This document shows, one piece after another, positions 9,531 to 18,100 of a stretch of DNA of 25,080 nt. The stretch is from Bordetella parapertussis (GTDB taxonomy: Bacteria; Pseudomonadota; Gammaproteobacteria; Burkholderiales; Burkholderiaceae_C), in NCBI GenBank assembly GCA_945878065.1, contig CAMDXA010000029.1:1-25080 (forward strand), given 5' to 3'. The position numbers and the translations under genes are program-made. Numbering within the stretch: position 1 is the first letter of the stretch; each line of letters begins with the position of its first letter. The notes beneath the pieces were generated by a model. The model was given only the letters and a program-made list of their open reading frames with translations. It had not been told where the DNA came from and searched no databases.

Positions 9531-9770
9531 ATGAATGCTGAACAAATCCAACAGATGATTGCCGCCGGTCTGCCGTGTGAGCATGTGCATGTCGAAGGCG
9601 ATGGCCGCCATTGGTTCGGCACGATTGTGTCGGCGCAATTTGAAGGCTTGCGTTTGATTCAGCGTCACCAAATGGTGTACGGGACCTTGGGCGACAAGAT
9701 GGCGAACGATGAAGTGCATGCGCTGTCGATGAAAACATTCACCCCATCTGAGTGGAAGGCGCAGGCCTGA
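9531..9770 (+). CDS. ibaG: BolA-family protein IbaG
   Basis: 79 residues. BolA-family proteins bind monothiol glutaredoxins and share 2Fe-2S clusters; IbaG (YrbA) is linked to acid stress and Fe-S handling. The conserved [21 protein letters not shown] segment with the family's typical H and the [12 protein letters not shown] end are visible. The ATG is preceded by GGGGTGAT. The gene lies 3 bp after the ABC permease and 19 bp before murA. The ibaG-murA order is also seen in E. coli next to the mla genes, which supports this subtype over other BolA paralogues. Confidence 0.93.
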   Translation: MNAEQIQQMIAAGLPCEHVHVEGDGRHWFGTIVSAQFEGLRLIQRHQMVYGTLGDKMANDEVHALSMKTFTPSEWKAQA

Positions 9771-9789
9771 AGGCCGCTGTCGCGCACGC

Positions 9790-11067
9790 ATGGACAAATT
9801 ACTGATTCGCGGTGGCCGCCAATTGCAAGGCGAGGTGTCGATTGCAGGCGCTAAAAATGCGGCTCTGCCCGAGTTGTGTGCGGCGCTGTTAAGCGCTGAC
9901 ACGGTCACGTTGGCCAATGTGCCGCAGTTGCAAGACGTCAGCACCATGCTCAAACTGATACGCCACATGGGCGTGAGCGCCGAGCGCAAAGACGCAGGCG
10001 ACATGGTGTTGAACGCAGGCGGTTTGCACACGCCCGAAGCGCCGTACGAACTGGTGAAAACCATGCGCGCCTCGGTGCTGGCGCTCGGCCCTTTGCTGGC
10101 ACGCTTCGGTCACGCCAAAGTCTCTTTGCCCGGCGGATGCGCCATTGGCACCCGGCCTGTGGACCAGCACATCAAAGGCTTGCAAGCCATGGGCGCGGTC
10201 ATCGATGTCGAGCACGGCTACATGGTGGCGCGTCTCAAGCCGGGCCTCGCACGGCTCAAAGGCGCACGCATTGCCACCGACATGGTCACCGTCACCGGCA
10301 CCGAAAATTTCCTGATGGCGGCTTGTTTGGCCGACGGCGAAACCGTGCTGGAAAACGCCGCGCAAGAACCTGAAATTCCTGACTTGGCCGAATTGCTGAT
10401 CGCCATGGGCGCACGCATCAGCGGCCACGGCAGTAGCCGTATCCACATCCAAGGTGTGGATGCTTTGCACGGTGCGCGTCACCAAGTGGTGGCGGATCGC
10501 ATTGAAGCCGGTACGTTTTTGTGCGCGGTAGCGGCCACCGGCGGTGATGCGGTGTTGCGCCATGCGCGTGGTGACCATTTGGAAGCCGTGATCGACAAAC
10601 TGCGCGACGCAGGTGTGCAAATCGATGCAGTGGATGGCGGCTTGCGGGTGCGTGCCAGTGCCCCGGCACACCAGTATTTGAAGGCGCAAAGTTTCCGCAC
10701 CACCGAATACCCAGGCTTTCCCACCGACATGCAAGCGCAATTCATGGTGCTCAACACGGTCGCTCAAGGTAACTCGAAGGTCACTGAAACCATTTTTGAA
10801 AACCGTTTCATGCATGTGAACGAGTTGCTGCGCTTAGGCGCGCACATCAACATTGACGGCAAAATCGCCATGGTCGAAGGTGTGCCGCAGTTGTCGGGCG
10901 CGACCGTCATGGCCACCGATTTGCGCGCCTCTGCCAGCCTGGTGATCGCCGGTCTGGTGGCCTCCGGTGAAACCTTGGTCGATAGGATTTACCATCTGGA
11001 CCGCGGTTACGACCGCATGGAAGACAAACTGCGCGCCCTGGGCGCGGACATCGAAAGAATCCGATGA
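9790..11067 (+). CDS. murA: UDP-N-acetylglucosamine 1-carboxyvinyltransferase
   Basis: 425 residues, the usual length. MurA transfers enolpyruvate from phosphoenolpyruvate to UDP-GlcNAc, the first committed step of peptidoglycan synthesis, in the cytoplasm. The N-terminal [15 protein letters not shown] motif and the active loop [14 protein letters not shown] are present; the catalytic cysteine is Cys117, the residue attacked by fosfomycin in the family. Because that Cys is not replaced by Asp, fosfomycin sensitivity is expected at the target level. The [15 protein letters not shown] and [23 protein letters not shown] regions close the two-domain fold. The stop overlaps the hisG start by ATGA. 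Confidence 0.97.
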   Translation: MDKLLIRGGRQLQGEVSIAGAKNAALPELCAALLSADTVTLANVPQLQDVSTMLKLIRHMGVSAERKDAGDMVLNAGGLHTPEAPYELVKTMRASVLALGPLLARFGHAKVSLPGGCAIGTRPVDQHIKGLQAMGAVIDVEHGYMVARLKPGLARLKGARIATDMVTVTGTENFLMAACLADGETVLENAAQEPEIPDLAELLIAMGARISGHGSSRIHIQGVDALHGARHQVVADRIEAGTFLCAVAATGGDAVLRHARGDHLEAVIDKLRDAGVQIDAVDGGLRVRASAPAHQYLKAQSFRTTEYPGFPTDMQAQFMVLNTVAQGNSKVTETIFENRFMHVNELLRLGAHINIDGKIAMVEGVPQLSGATVMATDLRASASLVIAGLVASGETLVDRIYHLDRGYDRMEDKLRALGADIERIR

Positions 11068-11711
11068 GCATCACGCTGGCGCTGTCCAAGGGACGCATAT
11101 TTGACGAAACCCTGCCCTTGTTGCAGGCCGCAGGCATTACCGTGTTGGAAGACCCCGAAAAATCGCGCAAGCTGATTTTGCCGACCAACAACAACGAATT
11201 GCGCGTGGTGCTGGTGCGTGCCTCTGACGTGCCCACTTATGTGGAATACGGCGGCGCTGACTTGGGCGTGGCTGGTCTGGATACTTTGATTGAACACGGC
11301 AGCGCCGGTTTGTACCAGCCCTTAGATTTGCAAATCGCGCGTTGCCGCATGAGCGTGGCCGTGCCGCAAGGTTTCGATTACGCCGCTGCTGTCAAACAAG
11401 GCGCACGTTTGCGTGTGGCCACCAAGTACGTGGCGATTGCGCGTGACTTTTTCGCCGCCAAAGGCGTGCATGTGGATTTGGTGAAGCTGTACGGCAGCAT
11501 GGAATTGGCACCGCTCACCGGCATGGCGGACGCCATCGTCGATCTGGTGTCTACCGGCAGCACGCTCAAGGCCAACCATTTGATTGAAGTCGAGCGCATC
11601 ATGGACATCAGTTCTCGGCTGGTGGTCAATCAGGCGTCACTGAAACTCAAAACCGCTGCCATCCGCCGATTGATCGATGCTTTTGACCGCGCCACCACCC
11701 AAACTGCTTGA
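11064..11711 (+). CDS. hisG: ATP phosphoribosyltransferase, short form
   Basis: 215 residues. HisG joins ATP and PRPP as the first step of histidine synthesis. The protein starts [19 protein letters not shown], and the PRPP-binding region carries [19 protein letters not shown] (near residues 152-170). The length shows the short HisGS form, which lacks the C-terminal regulatory ACT-like domain. It must work with HisZ, a histidyl-tRNA-synthetase-like protein, which is not in this window. The start overlaps the murA stop, an arrangement that is common in betaproteobacteria. hisD follows after 46 bp. Confidence 0.96.
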   Translation: MSITLALSKGRIFDETLPLLQAAGITVLEDPEKSRKLILPTNNNELRVVLVRASDVPTYVEYGGADLGVAGLDTLIEHGSAGLYQPLDLQIARCRMSVAVPQGFDYAAAVKQGARLRVATKYVAIARDFFAAKGVHVDLVKLYGSMELAPLTGMADAIVDLVSTGSTLKANHLIEVERIMDISSRLVVNQASLKLKTAAIRRLIDAFDRATTQTA

Positions 11712-11757
11712 TGCTCATCAGCCTCACTGACCCAGCTGATTCCAAACACCTTTTGCC

Positions 11758-13125
11758 ATGAACGCCCGCCCACTTCGCCTGTCCACCGCCCAAGCCGATT
11801 TTGAAACCTTGTTTCAACAGCGGCTGCATTGGTCTGCGGACACCGATGCCGCCATCGAACAACGCGTCGCTGACATTCTTGCCGATGTGAAAGCGCGTGG
11901 CGATGCCGCCGTGCTGGACTACACCGCGCGATTTGACGGCCTGCAGGCTGCGTCTATGGCGGACTTGGAATTGCACCAAGCCGATTTCAAAGCCGCTTTC
12001 GACGGCCTGCCCGAAGCGCAAAAACGCGCCCTGCAAGACGCCGCCGCTCGCATTCGCAGCTACCACGAAGCGCAGAAAAAAGCCTGCGGTGAAAGCTGGC
12101 AGTACCGGGATGCCGATGGCAGTTTGCTCGGTCAAAAAGTCACGCCTTTAGACCGCGCTGGCATTTACGTGCCCGGTGGCAAAGCAGCGTATCCGTCCAG
12201 CTTGTTGATGAACGCCATCCCCGCGCATGTGGCGGGTGTGGGCGAAATCATCATGGTGGTGCCCACGCCGGTGCGCGGCAGTGTGGCGACCGGCGGCACG
12301 GCGGGCAGCGGCACAACCGCCACGCGCGGCGAGCGCAACGAATTGGTGTTGGCCGCCGCTTATGTGGCCGGTGTCAGCCGGGCTTTCACCATTGGCGGCG
12401 CACAAGCCGTCGCGGCCATGGCCTATGGCACGGCCACCGTACCGCGCGTGGACAAAATCACCGGCCCGGGCAACGCCTATGTGGCTGCAGCCAAGCGTCG
12501 CGTGTTCGGCACGGTCGGCATTGACATGATTGCCGGGCCGTCAGAAATTTTGGTGCTCGCCGACGGCAGTACGCCGCCCGATTGGGTGGCGATGGATTTG
12601 TTCAGCCAGGCCGAGCACGATGAATTGGCGCAAAGCATTTTGTTGTGCCCGGATGCGGCTTACATCGATGCGGTGCAAGCGTCCATCGACAAACTATTGC
12701 CTGAGATGCCACGGCGCGACATCATTGCTGCATCCTTGAATGGGCGAGGCGCTTTGATACACACGCGCAGCATGCAGGAGGCTTGCGCCATCAGCAACCG
12801 CATCGCGCCCGAGCATTTGGAGGTGAGCAGCAGCGAGCCGCATACATGGGAGCCTTTGCTCATCCACGCAGGCGCGATTTTTCTGGGCGTATTCACCAGC
12901 GAAAGCCTGGGCGACTATTGCGCCGGACCCAACCATGTGTTGCCCACGTCAGGCACCGCGCGTTTTTCTTCGCCGCTGGGCGTGTACGATTTCCAAAAGC
13001 GCAGCAGCTTGATTGAAGTGTCCGAAGCCGGGGCGCAAATATTGGGTCAAACGGCTTCCGTTTTGGCGCACGGTGAAGGCTTGCAAGCCCATGCGCGGGC
13101 GGCAGAAATGCGTTTGAAAAAATAA
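11758..13125 (+). CDS. hisD: Histidinol dehydrogenase
   Basis: 455 residues. HisD makes the last two oxidation steps, histidinol to histidine, using NAD and Zn. The Zn-ligand region [11 protein letters not shown] (Gln284 and His287), the catalytic IAPEHLEV (Glu-His pair), the [21 protein letters not shown] region with its Asp ligand and the late His in [11 protein letters not shown] are all present, so the enzyme is probably active. A Gly/Thr/Ala-rich insertion of about 19 residues (residues 172-190, bases 12271-12327) sits after VVPTP, where most HisD proteins go straight to the VRN-LVLAAA region. The stop is followed 1 bp later by an A+T-rich run and a REP-like element, and hisC does not follow. 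Confidence 0.95.
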   Translation: MNARPLRLSTAQADFETLFQQRLHWSADTDAAIEQRVADILADVKARGDAAVLDYTARFDGLQAASMADLELHQADFKAAFDGLPEAQKRALQDAAARIRSYHEAQKKACGESWQYRDADGSLLGQKVTPLDRAGIYVPGGKAAYPSSLLMNAIPAHVAGVGEIIMVVPTPVRGSVATGGTAGSGTTATRGERNELVLAAAYVAGVSRAFTIGGAQAVAAMAYGTATVPRVDKITGPGNAYVAAAKRRVFGTVGIDMIAGPSEILVLADGSTPPDWVAMDLFSQAEHDELAQSILLCPDAAYIDAVQASIDKLLPEMPRRDIIAASLNGRGALIHTRSMQEACAISNRIAPEHLEVSSSEPHTWEPLLIHAGAIFLGVFTSESLGDYCAGPNHVLPTSGTARFSSPLGVYDFQKRSSLIEVSEAGAQILGQTASVLAHGEGLQAHARAAEMRLKK

Positions 13126-13126
13126 A

Positions 13127-13147
13127 AATTGGGGTCAGACCCCAATT
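13127..13147. repeat. Perfect palindrome after hisD, REP-like
   Basis: The arms AATTGGGGTC and GACCCCAATT are perfect inverted repeats around a single A. The core GGGGTCAGACCCC resembles the short palindromes found beside REP-type elements in several bacteria. The one-base centre and the lack of a T run make it a poor intrinsic terminator, though it could still stop or stabilise the hisD message. Confidence 0.6.
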
Positions 13148-13161
13148 AAATTAAAAAAGGC

Positions 13162-13221
13162 GACCGTCCCCGGCGCCACAAGGACGCGCCCTTAACACCA
13201 GGGCTATGAGCGAGGACGGTC
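13162..13221. repeat. Nested inverted repeat next to the palindrome
   Basis: Outer arms GACCGTCC (13162-13169) and GGACGGTC (13214-13221) enclose inner arms GCCCT (13188-13192) and AGGGC (13200-13204). With the adjacent palindrome this forms a 95-bp structured non-coding element of the kind expected for a REP or BIME-like repeat. No transposase lies next to it, and no second copy was seen in the window. Confidence 0.45.
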
Positions 13222-13310
13222 TGAAAACAGTGTGTTTACCCATCGCAAATAATAGATCGGCCCAAATCAGCCAAGCTTGAGCCAAGCGCCTTCAAGAACC
13301 AGTTCAGGTC

Positions 13311-15143
13311 TTAATGGCTGACTTGCAGCACATGGCTCTTGATGCTGCCTTCGTTGACATTCACCAACTGCCACAAGCGCTGGTGGTAGGCCGCTACGCT
13401 GGGACGGTGTGCCACGGATACCAAAGCGCCGCCTTGGCGCATGACCATTTGCAGCAACCGTTCATAAATCACTTTTTCAGTGACCTCGTCCAACGCACTG
13501 GTGGCCTCGTCGGCAAATACCCAGCTCGGTTGTTTCAAAAACACCCGGGCCATCGCCAATCGCTGCGCTTCGCCGCCAGAGAGTTGCTGGTTCCATTGAC
13601 CCGCGACATCCAATTGCGAACACAGTTGCGGCAACAAAGCATGTTCCAGCGCTTGTTTCAGTTGCTCGTCGGTGTAATCGTTGTCGGCGCTGGGATAAGA
13701 CAAAGCATGGCGCAAAGTACCTTCAGGGAAATACGCCCGTTGTGGGATGAACACGGCATTGGACGGCAGCACCACCGCCTGCGAAATTGGCAACGGTTGG
13801 TGCTTGGCATCCCAACCGCGCACATAGGGCCAAATGCCTGCCAGCACACGCAGCAGCGTGGATTTGCCGCTGCCAGATGGGCCGCGAATCAACACCGAAT
13901 CACCGGGACGCACTTGCAACACCACATCGTCGAGCAACACGGTTCGGTCTGGCAGCGTGATGGTCAATGCCGAGGTTTTCAGTTCAGTGGCCGACGGGCT
14001 GTCTGCATCCAAGGGTTGCACCACCGCAAAAGAAATGGCGCGCAGGGTTTCCATTTGTACTGAAAAAACGCTTAAACGGTGTGTGGTTGCCGTCCAAGCT
14101 GCCAAATTGCTGTAGTTGCTGATGATCCAACTCAAAGCGTCTTGGACCCGACCAAACGCTGAGGAAATCTGCATCAGTTCACCCAGCTGTATGGTGCCTG
14201 CAAAGTAACGAGGTGCGGCCACCAATATGGGAAACACCACCGCTGCCTGACCGTATCCGGAGCTGAACCAAGTGAAGCGCTTTTGGACGGCAAGCAATTG
14301 TTTGAAATTGGTCACAACTTGCACAAAGCGCTTTTGCAGCGATTGGTTTTCGTAAGCGGCACCGCGGTCCATGGCAATCGCTTCGCTGTATTCGCGCACC
14401 CGAATCAAGTGGTGACGGAAATCGGCCTCTAAACGCTGCTGCGCGAAATTGAGTGGCGCCATGCGCCTGCCCAAGAAATGTCCGATGACGCTGCCACCCA
14501 CGGCATACAACAAGGCCATCCAAACCATGAAACCGGGCAGGGTGTATTCGTCCCCCTGAAACACAAAACTAAAGCCCCCCGACATCAGCCACAAGATGCC
14601 GATAAAACTGCCCAGCGTGACCAATGCATCCAGCAGCCCCATACTGAGCCCGACCGTTTGTTCGGTGAACATCTTGATGTCTTCCTGCATACGCTGGTCG
14701 GGGTTGTCCGTACCGTTCAAGCCGTCGCCCAAGCCGTGTGATTGACGCAATTCAATCTGGTAAAAAATTTGGTGTGTGGTCCAGCGGTTAAGAAAATCGC
14801 GGGTCATCCAAGCGCGCCAGCGAATTTCGAGCAACTGTGTCAGGTAAAAACGGTAAACCGCCACCACAATGAACGCGCCCGCCAGCATGCAAAACACTTT
14901 GATCTGTTCCCAGAACACCACTTCGTCGCGGTTTTGCAAGGCGTCATAAAACACCCGGTTCCATTCGTTCAGCAGAACCAGCACATACACCAGGCCCAGA
15001 TTCAGGGCCACACAAGCCAGCAATAAAAACCGCGCTGACCAGCGTTCGTCAGAGCGGAAATAGGGCAATGACAACGTCCAAACCTTGCCCAGGTGTATGC
15101 GTGTCTTGCGCCAAATAGAGCGTATGGGATTAAAAATTCGCAT
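13311..15143 (-). CDS. ABC transporter, fused permease-ATPase of the BacA/YddA type
   Basis: 610 residues. The N-terminal half has about six membrane segments (around residues 40-60, 85-110, 165-195, 205-230 and further), with the SbmA/BacA-like motif in LNEWNRVFYDALQNRDEVVFW (near 56-76) and RWRAWMTRDFLNRW (near 107-120). The C-terminal half is an ABC ATPase: Walker A GPSGSGKST near residue 420, signature LSGGEAQRLAMARV near 520 and Walker B WVFADEATSALDE near 540. Relatives include YddA, mycobacterial Rv1819c and the peroxisomal ABCD proteins; known members take up peptides, cobalamin or fatty-acyl groups, so the substrate here is open. It lies 6 bp after the 5'-nucleotidase gene. Confidence 0.88.
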   Translation of the reverse strand: MRIFNPIRSIWRKTRIHLGKVWTLSLPYFRSDERWSARFLLLACVALNLGLVYVLVLLNEWNRVFYDALQNRDEVVFWEQIKVFCMLAGAFIVVAVYRFYLTQLLEIRWRAWMTRDFLNRWTTHQIFYQIELRQSHGLGDGLNGTDNPDQRMQEDIKMFTEQTVGLSMGLLDALVTLGSFIGILWLMSGGFSFVFQGDEYTLPGFMVWMALLYAVGGSVIGHFLGRRMAPLNFAQQRLEADFRHHLIRVREYSEAIAMDRGAAYENQSLQKRFVQVVTNFKQLLAVQKRFTWFSSGYGQAAVVFPILVAAPRYFAGTIQLGELMQISSAFGRVQDALSWIISNYSNLAAWTATTHRLSVFSVQMETLRAISFAVVQPLDADSPSATELKTSALTITLPDRTVLLDDVVLQVRPGDSVLIRGPSGSGKSTLLRVLAGIWPYVRGWDAKHQPLPISQAVVLPSNAVFIPQRAYFPEGTLRHALSYPSADNDYTDEQLKQALEHALLPQLCSQLDVAGQWNQQLSGGEAQRLAMARVFLKQPSWVFADEATSALDEVTEKVIYERLLQMVMRQGGALVSVAHRPSVAAYHQRLWQLVNVNEGSIKSHVLQVSH

Positions 15144-15149
15144 AAAGAT

Positions 15150-16061
15150 TCATTCTTTTGGCAAACGTGTATTTTGCACCCCGCTGGCCACATGGCCTGA
15201 AGGCACGTGCCGGGCGGCAGATTCGATGTGCCCGGTTTGGTCGTCAAAGAAAAAATCGGGCTCAAATTCACGCAAAAACTCGCCCTTGGCCAGCCCGCCC
15301 AAAAACATGGCTTCATCCACCTGAATATTCCATTGCATCAAGGTGCGGATGGCGCGCTCATGCGCCGGGGCGCTGCGCGCGGTGACCAGCGCGGTGCGTA
15401 TGCGAATGGCTGGCGTGCCTTCTTGCTGCAACCGGTGCAATGCCGCCAGCAGGGGTTTGAACGGGCCGTCCGACAAGGGTTGTGCCGCCTTGTCTTTCTC
15501 ATGTTGTTGGAAGGCATTCAGCCCTTGCGCTTGAAACACGCGCTCGGCCTCGTCGCTGAACAACACCGCATCGCCGTCAAAAGCAATACGTACCTCATGG
15601 GGGTGTGCTTCGGAGGCGTGCGCCGAATGCGGATAGACCTGTGCAGCAGGTACACCAGCGTCCAGTGCAGCCCGCACATCGCTTAAATGGGTAGACAAAA
15701 ACAAATTGGCGTTAAGCGGTTTGAGATAGCGCCAAGGCGGCTGTCCGCGTGTGAAACTGCCGCGCTGAATGTCCAGCCCATAGTGTTGCGCGGAACGAAA
15801 CACCCGCATACCACTAACCGGGTCGTTGCGCGACAAGATGACAACTTCTACCCGCGCGTCACCAGGCCGGTTGAATGCCAGCAGTTTTTTGACCAATGAA
15901 AAGGCTACCCCGGGCGTGGCAGGTTGCTCCAGCCGCTGGAGTTGTAAATCCATGTAGGCGCGGTCGTCGTTTTGCTCGAAGACCTGGTTTTCTTCTTCAA
16001 AATCGAACAAGGCCCGCGAGGAAATGGCCACCACCAATTTGCCGTCCAGCGTACTCGCCAT
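15150..16061 (-). CDS. Cytosolic 5'-nucleotidase (HAD-like, NT5C1 family)
   Basis: 303 residues. It matches the bacterial 5'-nucleotidase family (Pfam 5-nucleotidase, related to mammalian NT5C1), which removes phosphate from nucleoside monophosphates in the cytoplasm. HAD motifs are readable: FDGDAVLFSDEAE (motif I type, near residues 160-172), VTARSAP (motif II, near 228) and FFFDDQTGH (late acidic motif, near 276). The N-terminal KLVVAISSRALFDFEEEN is typical of this family. The start is preceded by AAGGTG. It begins 9 bp after the gspF stop and ends 6 bp before the ABC transporter start, so the three genes form a unit. The physiological substrate is not known. Confidence 0.85.
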   Translation of the reverse strand: MASTLDGKLVVAISSRALFDFEEENQVFEQNDDRAYMDLQLQRLEQPATPGVAFSLVKKLLAFNRPGDARVEVVILSRNDPVSGMRVFRSAQHYGLDIQRGSFTRGQPPWRYLKPLNANLFLSTHLSDVRAALDAGVPAAQVYPHSAHASEAHPHEVRIAFDGDAVLFSDEAERVFQAQGLNAFQQHEKDKAAQPLSDGPFKPLLAALHRLQQEGTPAIRIRTALVTARSAPAHERAIRTLMQWNIQVDEAMFLGGLAKGEFLREFEPDFFFDDQTGHIESAARHVPSGHVASGVQNTRLPKE

Positions 16062-16070
16062 GTGTCACCT

Positions 16071-17291
16071 TCATCGCACGAACTGATTGAGTTGAATGAT
16101 GGGCAACATGACCGCCAGCACGATCAGCATCACCACCGCCCCCATGGTAACAATCAATAAGGGCTCGAGAATGGTCGCCAATTGCATGGCCCGGCGCTGC
16201 ACCTCTTGGTTCAAATGGTTGGCTGCATGTTGCAGCATTTGCGGCAATTGACCGGTTTGTTCGCCTAAACGGGCAAACATGGCCAATAACCCGGGCAAGC
16301 GCTTGTGTTGCGACAGCGCACTTGCCAGCGGTGCGCCTTCGCGCACCAGGTCGATCATCTGCATGGCATGGCTACGCAAAGCGGCGTTGGATAAGGTTTG
16401 AGCCGCCGTCTGCAAAGCTTTGAGCACGGGCACACCTGCACCCGTCAGCAGCGCCAAGGTAGATGCAAAACGCGCGGCGTTATAGCCCAGACTCAAGCGA
16501 CCCAGCACGGGAATTTGCAGCCAGATGGCGTCGAACCGCTCACGCAAGCGCTGCTGCCGCAATGCCAGTTGGGTGACGCCCCAAGCGGCCAATACCAACA
16601 GCAGCGCCCATAGCCAGAAATCTTGCACCCAGCCACTCAGCGTCAGCATCACCACGGTCAACCCAGGCAAACTGCGCTGTGTACTGACAAAAACCTGAGC
16701 CACTTGCGGCACCACATAGGCCAATAAAAAAACCATCATCAACAAGGCCACAGCGCTGACGATAGCCGGGTACAGCGAGGCGGCCAGCAACTTGGCGCGC
16801 ATGTGTTGGGCTGACTCCAAGTCGCCGGCCAGTTGCAGCAGCACCTGTGACAGCTTGCCGCTTTGTTCACCTGACGCTATGACGGCTTGGTACAACTCAT
16901 CGAACTCGCGCGGGTGCATCGCCAGGGCTTGTGCCAAAGGTGCACCGGCGTTCACCTCGGCGCGTATTTGGATCAGCAATTCGTTTTTGGCCGGGGAATC
17001 GGCTTCTTCGCACAGCGCGGTCAATGCGCGCTCCAATGGCAATCCGGCGGCGACCAAGCTGGCCAGTTGCCGGGTCCAGACCACCAAGTCAGTGCGGCTG
17101 AACACCCGGGCTTGCCACAAAACGATATCGCGCTTGAAACCCGATTTGTCAGCGGTCACCGGTTTCAAGGTGAGCGGCACCAAGGCCTGCTGGCGCAAGT
17201 GATGGCGTGCTGCGCGTTCAGATTCGGCATCGATCATGCCGTGCACCTGGCGGCCGCTGGCATTGATGGCATCGTAGGTATAGGCGGGCAT
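16071..17291 (-). CDS. gspF: Type II secretion inner-membrane protein GspF
   Basis: 406 residues, full length. GspF is the polytopic platform protein of type II secretion and type IV pilus-type machines and contacts the GspE ATPase. The N-terminus MPAYTYDAINASGR and two T2SSF domains (about residues 70-195 and 275-395) are present, with membrane segments near 170-195, 218-240 and 370-398. The family signature in ASGEQSGKLSQVLLQLA and its repeat in RLGEQTGQLPQMLQHAA is visible. No stop or frameshift was found, although the gspE partner just upstream is reduced to a fragment. No gspC, D or G-M gene is in the window, so partners must lie elsewhere or be lost. Confidence 0.93.
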   Translation of the reverse strand: MPAYTYDAINASGRQVHGMIDAESERAARHHLRQQALVPLTLKPVTADKSGFKRDIVLWQARVFSRTDLVVWTRQLASLVAAGLPLERALTALCEEADSPAKNELLIQIRAEVNAGAPLAQALAMHPREFDELYQAVIASGEQSGKLSQVLLQLAGDLESAQHMRAKLLAASLYPAIVSAVALLMMVFLLAYVVPQVAQVFVSTQRSLPGLTVVMLTLSGWVQDFWLWALLLVLAAWGVTQLALRQQRLRERFDAIWLQIPVLGRLSLGYNAARFASTLALLTGAGVPVLKALQTAAQTLSNAALRSHAMQMIDLVREGAPLASALSQHKRLPGLLAMFARLGEQTGQLPQMLQHAANHLNQEVQRRAMQLATILEPLLIVTMGAVVMLIVLAVMLPIIQLNQFVR

Positions 17292-17296
17292 AGGGA

Positions 17297-17650
17297 TTAC
17301 TCGCGTGTCACGCGCAACAGTTCTTGCGCTGAAGTGATGCCAAGTTCCACCAATCGCTGGCCGTCCTCACGCAGAGTCAGCATGCCAAGTTGCAGCGCGT
17401 TTTCACGCAGCAGGGGTTCACCCGCGCGGTCATGGATCAGTTGGCGCACGGAATCAGACACCCTTAGCAATTCAAAAATCCCGGTGCGACCTTGGTAACC
17501 CGCACCGCCGCAAGCCTCGCAGCCGCGTCCCTGGCATGACAGACAGAATTTGCGCACCAGCCTTTGTGCCAGCACGCCGAGCAAGGACGAGCTGAGCAAA
17601 AACGGCTCTATACCCATGTCGGTCAATCGGGTGAACCACTGCACTTTCAT
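17297..17650 (-). pseudogene. gspE: gspE fragment, C-terminal part only
   Basis: About 110 residues match the C-terminus of GspE, the secretion ATPase: [27 protein letters not shown] and the zinc tetracysteine region [12 protein letters not shown]. The family is about 500-600 residues, so the N-terminal domain, Walker A, Walker B and the Asp/His boxes are missing. The match stops near base 17633; the first six codons of the open frame (MKVQWF) come from the neighbouring DUF4160 sequence read backwards. It could be translated from that accidental ATG but cannot be an ATPase. Five bp separate its stop from the gspF start. This is a scar, not a short natural GspE. Confidence 0.85.
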
Positions 17651-17836
17651 GTGGTTTATGCGGAATACAAAGCCAAAATGACCATTGAAAATTTGGAATT
17701 GATTTCAGGCCATCTTCCAAGACGGGCTTTTGAACTTGTTTGCGATAGGGCAGAACTTCATCAACTTGAATTGACACACAATTGGGAACTTTGTCAAAAT
17801 AAATCAACACCTTTGGCGATTTCCCCCTTGAAATGA
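17633..17836 (+). pseudogene. DUF4160 gene fragment (N-terminus lost)
   Basis: About 67 residues match the end of DUF4160 proteins: [16 protein letters not shown], then [15 protein letters not shown] and ELHQLELTHNWELC with the final PLK. The family is about 80-90 residues and starts with a short strand-rich part that is missing here. Upstream of about 17633 the same frame continues only as the antisense of gspE, so an ATG at 17564 would give a chimeric 90-residue product. A GTG near 17651 is another possible start. Small DUF4160-DUF2442 pairs are widespread and are often listed as putative toxin-antitoxin modules; that role is unproven. The stretch is more A+T-rich than its neighbours. Confidence 0.75.
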
Positions 17837-17845
17837 AAGCTAATC

Positions 17846-18100
17846 ATGGAGCCTGATGTTGTAGATGTTCAAGTACTGCCAGCATGGGCCTTGTGGGTTA
17901 AATTTTCAGACGGAACCTCTGGAAAAGTCCAAATCCATACCAGCCACTTGACGGGTGTATTTAAAGCTTTATTGGATCCAGAAATTTTTCAACAAGCGCA
18001 TGTTGAGTCGGGTGCAGTCACATGGCCGGGTCAGGTGGACTTGGCACCAGACGCCATGTACCAAGCCATCAAATCCCAGGGCGAATGGGTATTGCGCTGA
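17846..18100 (+). CDS. DUF2442 family protein
   Basis: 84 residues, normal for DUF2442. The family pattern is visible: VVDVQVLPAWALWVKFSDGTSGKVQI, then the GVFKALLDPEIFQQAHVE segment and TWPGQVDLAPDAMY. The gene follows the DUF4160 fragment by 9 bp, the usual order of this pair, and is probably the second gene of the same small module. It is frequently proposed as the antitoxin or regulatory partner, which is not demonstrated. Its stop codon lies directly against the ilvA stop on the other strand, with no spacer. Base composition is more A+T-rich than the housekeeping genes around it. Confidence 0.82.
   Translation: MEPDVVDVQVLPAWALWVKFSDGTSGKVQIHTSHLTGVFKALLDPEIFQQAHVESGAVTWPGQVDLAPDAMYQAIKSQGEWVLR

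Noticed and set aside
13127..13147. Palindrome as a classical rho-independent terminator for hisD
   Set aside because: The centre is a single base and no T run follows; a REP-like repeat fits better.
13165..13310. Degraded hisC or transposase in the gap after hisD
   Set aside because: No frame shows residues like HisC or a transposase; only inverted repeats are visible.
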